Below the pieces are notes generated by a model that saw only the letters and a program-made list of their open reading frames with translations, made no database searches and had not been told where the DNA came from. From NCBI GenBank assembly GCA_038258095.1, contig JBBSQE010000170.1, positions 1 through 6,541 of the forward strand: DNA of 6,541 nt, in the 5' to 3' direction. The stretch comes from JBBSQE01 sp038258095 (GTDB lineage: Bacteria > Actinomycetota > Thermoleophilia > Solirubrobacterales > 70-9). The position numbers were made by a program, and so were the translations under genes. Shown piece by piece: positions 5,847-6,541 of the stretch. How positions within the stretch are numbered: the stretch's first letter is position 1; each line of letters begins with the position of its first letter.

Positions 5847-5856
5847 CGGCTAGCCG
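5847..5856. repeat. Short palindrome at the convergent gene junction
   Basis: CGGCTAGCCG is a perfect 10-base palindrome centred on the stop codon of the minus-strand gene and 12 bases past the M19-like stop. It could form a small hairpin in either transcript, but it has no T-run. The whole gap between the two convergent genes is 14 bases. Confidence 0.25.
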
Positions 5857-6407
5857 TCGTACCTCGCTCGAAGTTCTTTCATCCCGACTCTGTAGCGACG
5901 AACCTGCTTCGTCTCGACTTCGAGCAGGTTTCGATACGCGGCTCGGATCTGTGGCCCGTCTTTGGATCGCAGTGCGCGAAGGAACTTCTCACCTGCCTCG
6001 ACCTGCAACTGATTGGTATCGATGGCGATGTCGGCCACCTCATCAAAGGGCGGCGGTGCGTCCAGTTGTTTGAGCGATGCCACCACCCTCCGAGAGGTGT
6101 CGAGATAGGCCTCGAAGGCGGTTCGTGCCTCGGGGATGGTGCGTGACCGGGCCAGGTCGCGTCGTGCCTTCGCTTGAGCCTTGTCGAACGCCAAGCGCAG
6201 CGACAGGAGCTCGCGAATGAAATCGCCGGACCCCCCGCCGAACGCCTGGTCTGAAGCATCGGCTGCACCCTCGACCACATGTTGCGTCGGGTCATTCAGC
6301 CTCCAGACCCCGGTGGCTCCGAGAAGTTCCCGAAACGGTGAGTTTCGAACACAAAGGCCCTCGTCACGGCTGGAGAAGATCCCATTCTCGAAGACAACGA
6401 GAGTCAA
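5850..6407 (-). CDS. Helical protein of unknown function
   Basis: 185 residues from a TTG at 6407, which has no visible ribosome binding site; the true start may be further in, for example the GTG in the QHVVEG stretch. I do not recognise a named family. From about residue 62 the protein looks entirely helical: FIRELLSLRLAFDKAQAKA, TAFEAYLDTSRRVVASLKQL, a PPPFDEVADIAID turn, LQVEAGEKFLRALRSKDG and QIRAAYRNLLEVETKQVRRY. This antiparallel-bundle style resembles secreted or lipoprotein-type bundle proteins of Solirubrobacterales, but no signal peptide or lipobox is visible. The first 55 residues are not clearly folded or conserved in look. G+C is lower than the neighbours: 67 of 120 bases in 6301-6420. 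The stop is TAG. It converges on the M19-like gene. It could be an N-terminally decayed gene. Confidence 0.6.
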   Translation of the reverse strand: MTLVVFENGIFSSRDEGLCVRNSPFRELLGATGVWRLNDPTQHVVEGAADASDQAFGGGSGDFIRELLSLRLAFDKAQAKARRDLARSRTIPEARTAFEAYLDTSRRVVASLKQLDAPPPFDEVADIAIDTNQLQVEAGEKFLRALRSKDGPQIRAAYRNLLEVETKQVRRYRVGMKELRARYDG

Positions 6408-6439
6408 GTCGTCTGAAGTGGTGTAACCGACTCATCGGC

Positions 6440-6541
6440 TCACGCGCTTCGTAGTGCAGGCACCTCCTCTCGTCTCTCTTGGCCCTGGTCCTCGAGGACC
6501 AGGGCGAGCGATTCCTCGGAGAGGTAGCGCCGGCAGACCAG
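6440..6541 (-). CDS. Possible C-terminal end of an unidentified protein (partial at right edge)
   Basis: The minus strand is open from the right edge for 33 codons to TGA at 6442-6440, ending in RYLSEESLALVLEDQGQE and then an Arg/Glu-rich tail. The acidic-helix character looks more protein-like than the other two frames, but 33 residues are too few to identify a family, and another minus frame is open across the same stretch. It contains the 24-base palindrome at 6482-6505. Confidence 0.35.
   Translation of the reverse strand: MVCRRYLSEESLALVLEDQGQERREEVPALRSA
6482..6505. repeat. 24-base perfect palindrome
   Basis: The half-site GCCCTGGTCCTC (6482-6493) is followed immediately by its exact reverse complement (6494-6505), with no loop. 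It lies about 75 bases upstream of the TTG of the helical gene and inside the possible coding end at the right edge. Such a dyad suits a dimeric protein site or a cruciform; there is no following T-run for a terminator. Confidence 0.6.

Noticed and set aside
5196..6146. A 316-codon plus-strand frame across the convergent junction
   Set aside because: It overlaps both the M19-like C-terminal module and the helical gene, is Arg/Pro-rich throughout and lacks a ribosome binding site; a shadow frame.
1..6541. tRNA, rRNA, CRISPR array, insertion sequence or integrase
   Set aside because: No cloverleaf, no spaced direct repeats, no transposase or recombinase motifs and no terminal inverted repeats with target duplications were seen on either strand.

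Overview
The window is about two-thirds or more G+C, and its proteins have high-GC actinobacterial character. Several modules (secreted enzymes ending in arginine-rich beta modules, a DUF1906 protein, F420-type redox enzymes) suggest an actinobacterium, most likely of the Thermoleophilia/Solirubrobacterales type. The lineage is an inference from protein style; there is no rRNA or other marker here.

Layout, left to right. (1) A minus-strand gene runs off the left edge (1-490). It encodes a secreted protein with a signal peptide, a small beta domain and the start of a DUF1906 (Rv2525c-like) glycoside-hydrolase-like domain. It has no ATG start; the best start is TTG at 490 behind a GGAAG ribosome binding site. 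(2) A minus-strand gene (625-1074) encodes a split-barrel PPOX/F420-type oxidoreductase of the Rv0121 kind. (3) Only 37 bases away, a divergent plus-strand gene (1112-1978) encodes a luciferase-like (LLM class) flavin/F420 oxidoreductase. The two share a tiny promoter region with overlapping back-to-back -10-like boxes. (4) A plus-strand secreted SGNH/GDSL hydrolase (2043-3221) has an extra basic beta-rich C-terminal module. (5) A large plus-strand gene (signal peptide from 3271, body 3439-5835) encodes a secreted metallohydrolase resembling peptidase family M19, flanked by a beta-rich N-terminal domain and a C-terminal module. An in-frame TAG at 3352-3354 separates its signal peptide from the mature protein, so as read the gene is broken or needs readthrough. 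(6) A convergent minus-strand gene (5850-6407) encodes a helical protein of unknown function with lower G+C and a weak start. (7) The right edge may hold the C-terminal end of another minus-strand gene (6440-6541), which contains a 24-base perfect palindrome.

How the parts fit together. Genes 2 and 3 are both deazaflavin/flavin-type redox proteins and probably form a divergently expressed pair. Genes 1, 4 and 5 all have export signals and hydrolase-type folds, which fits work on the cell surface or on extracellular polymers. Nothing in the window ties them to one pathway. No tRNA, rRNA, CRISPR array, insertion sequence or integrase was seen. The most striking observation is the amber codon located just after the signal peptide of gene 5; TAG serves as the normal stop for four of the other genes here, which argues against genome-wide reassignment.
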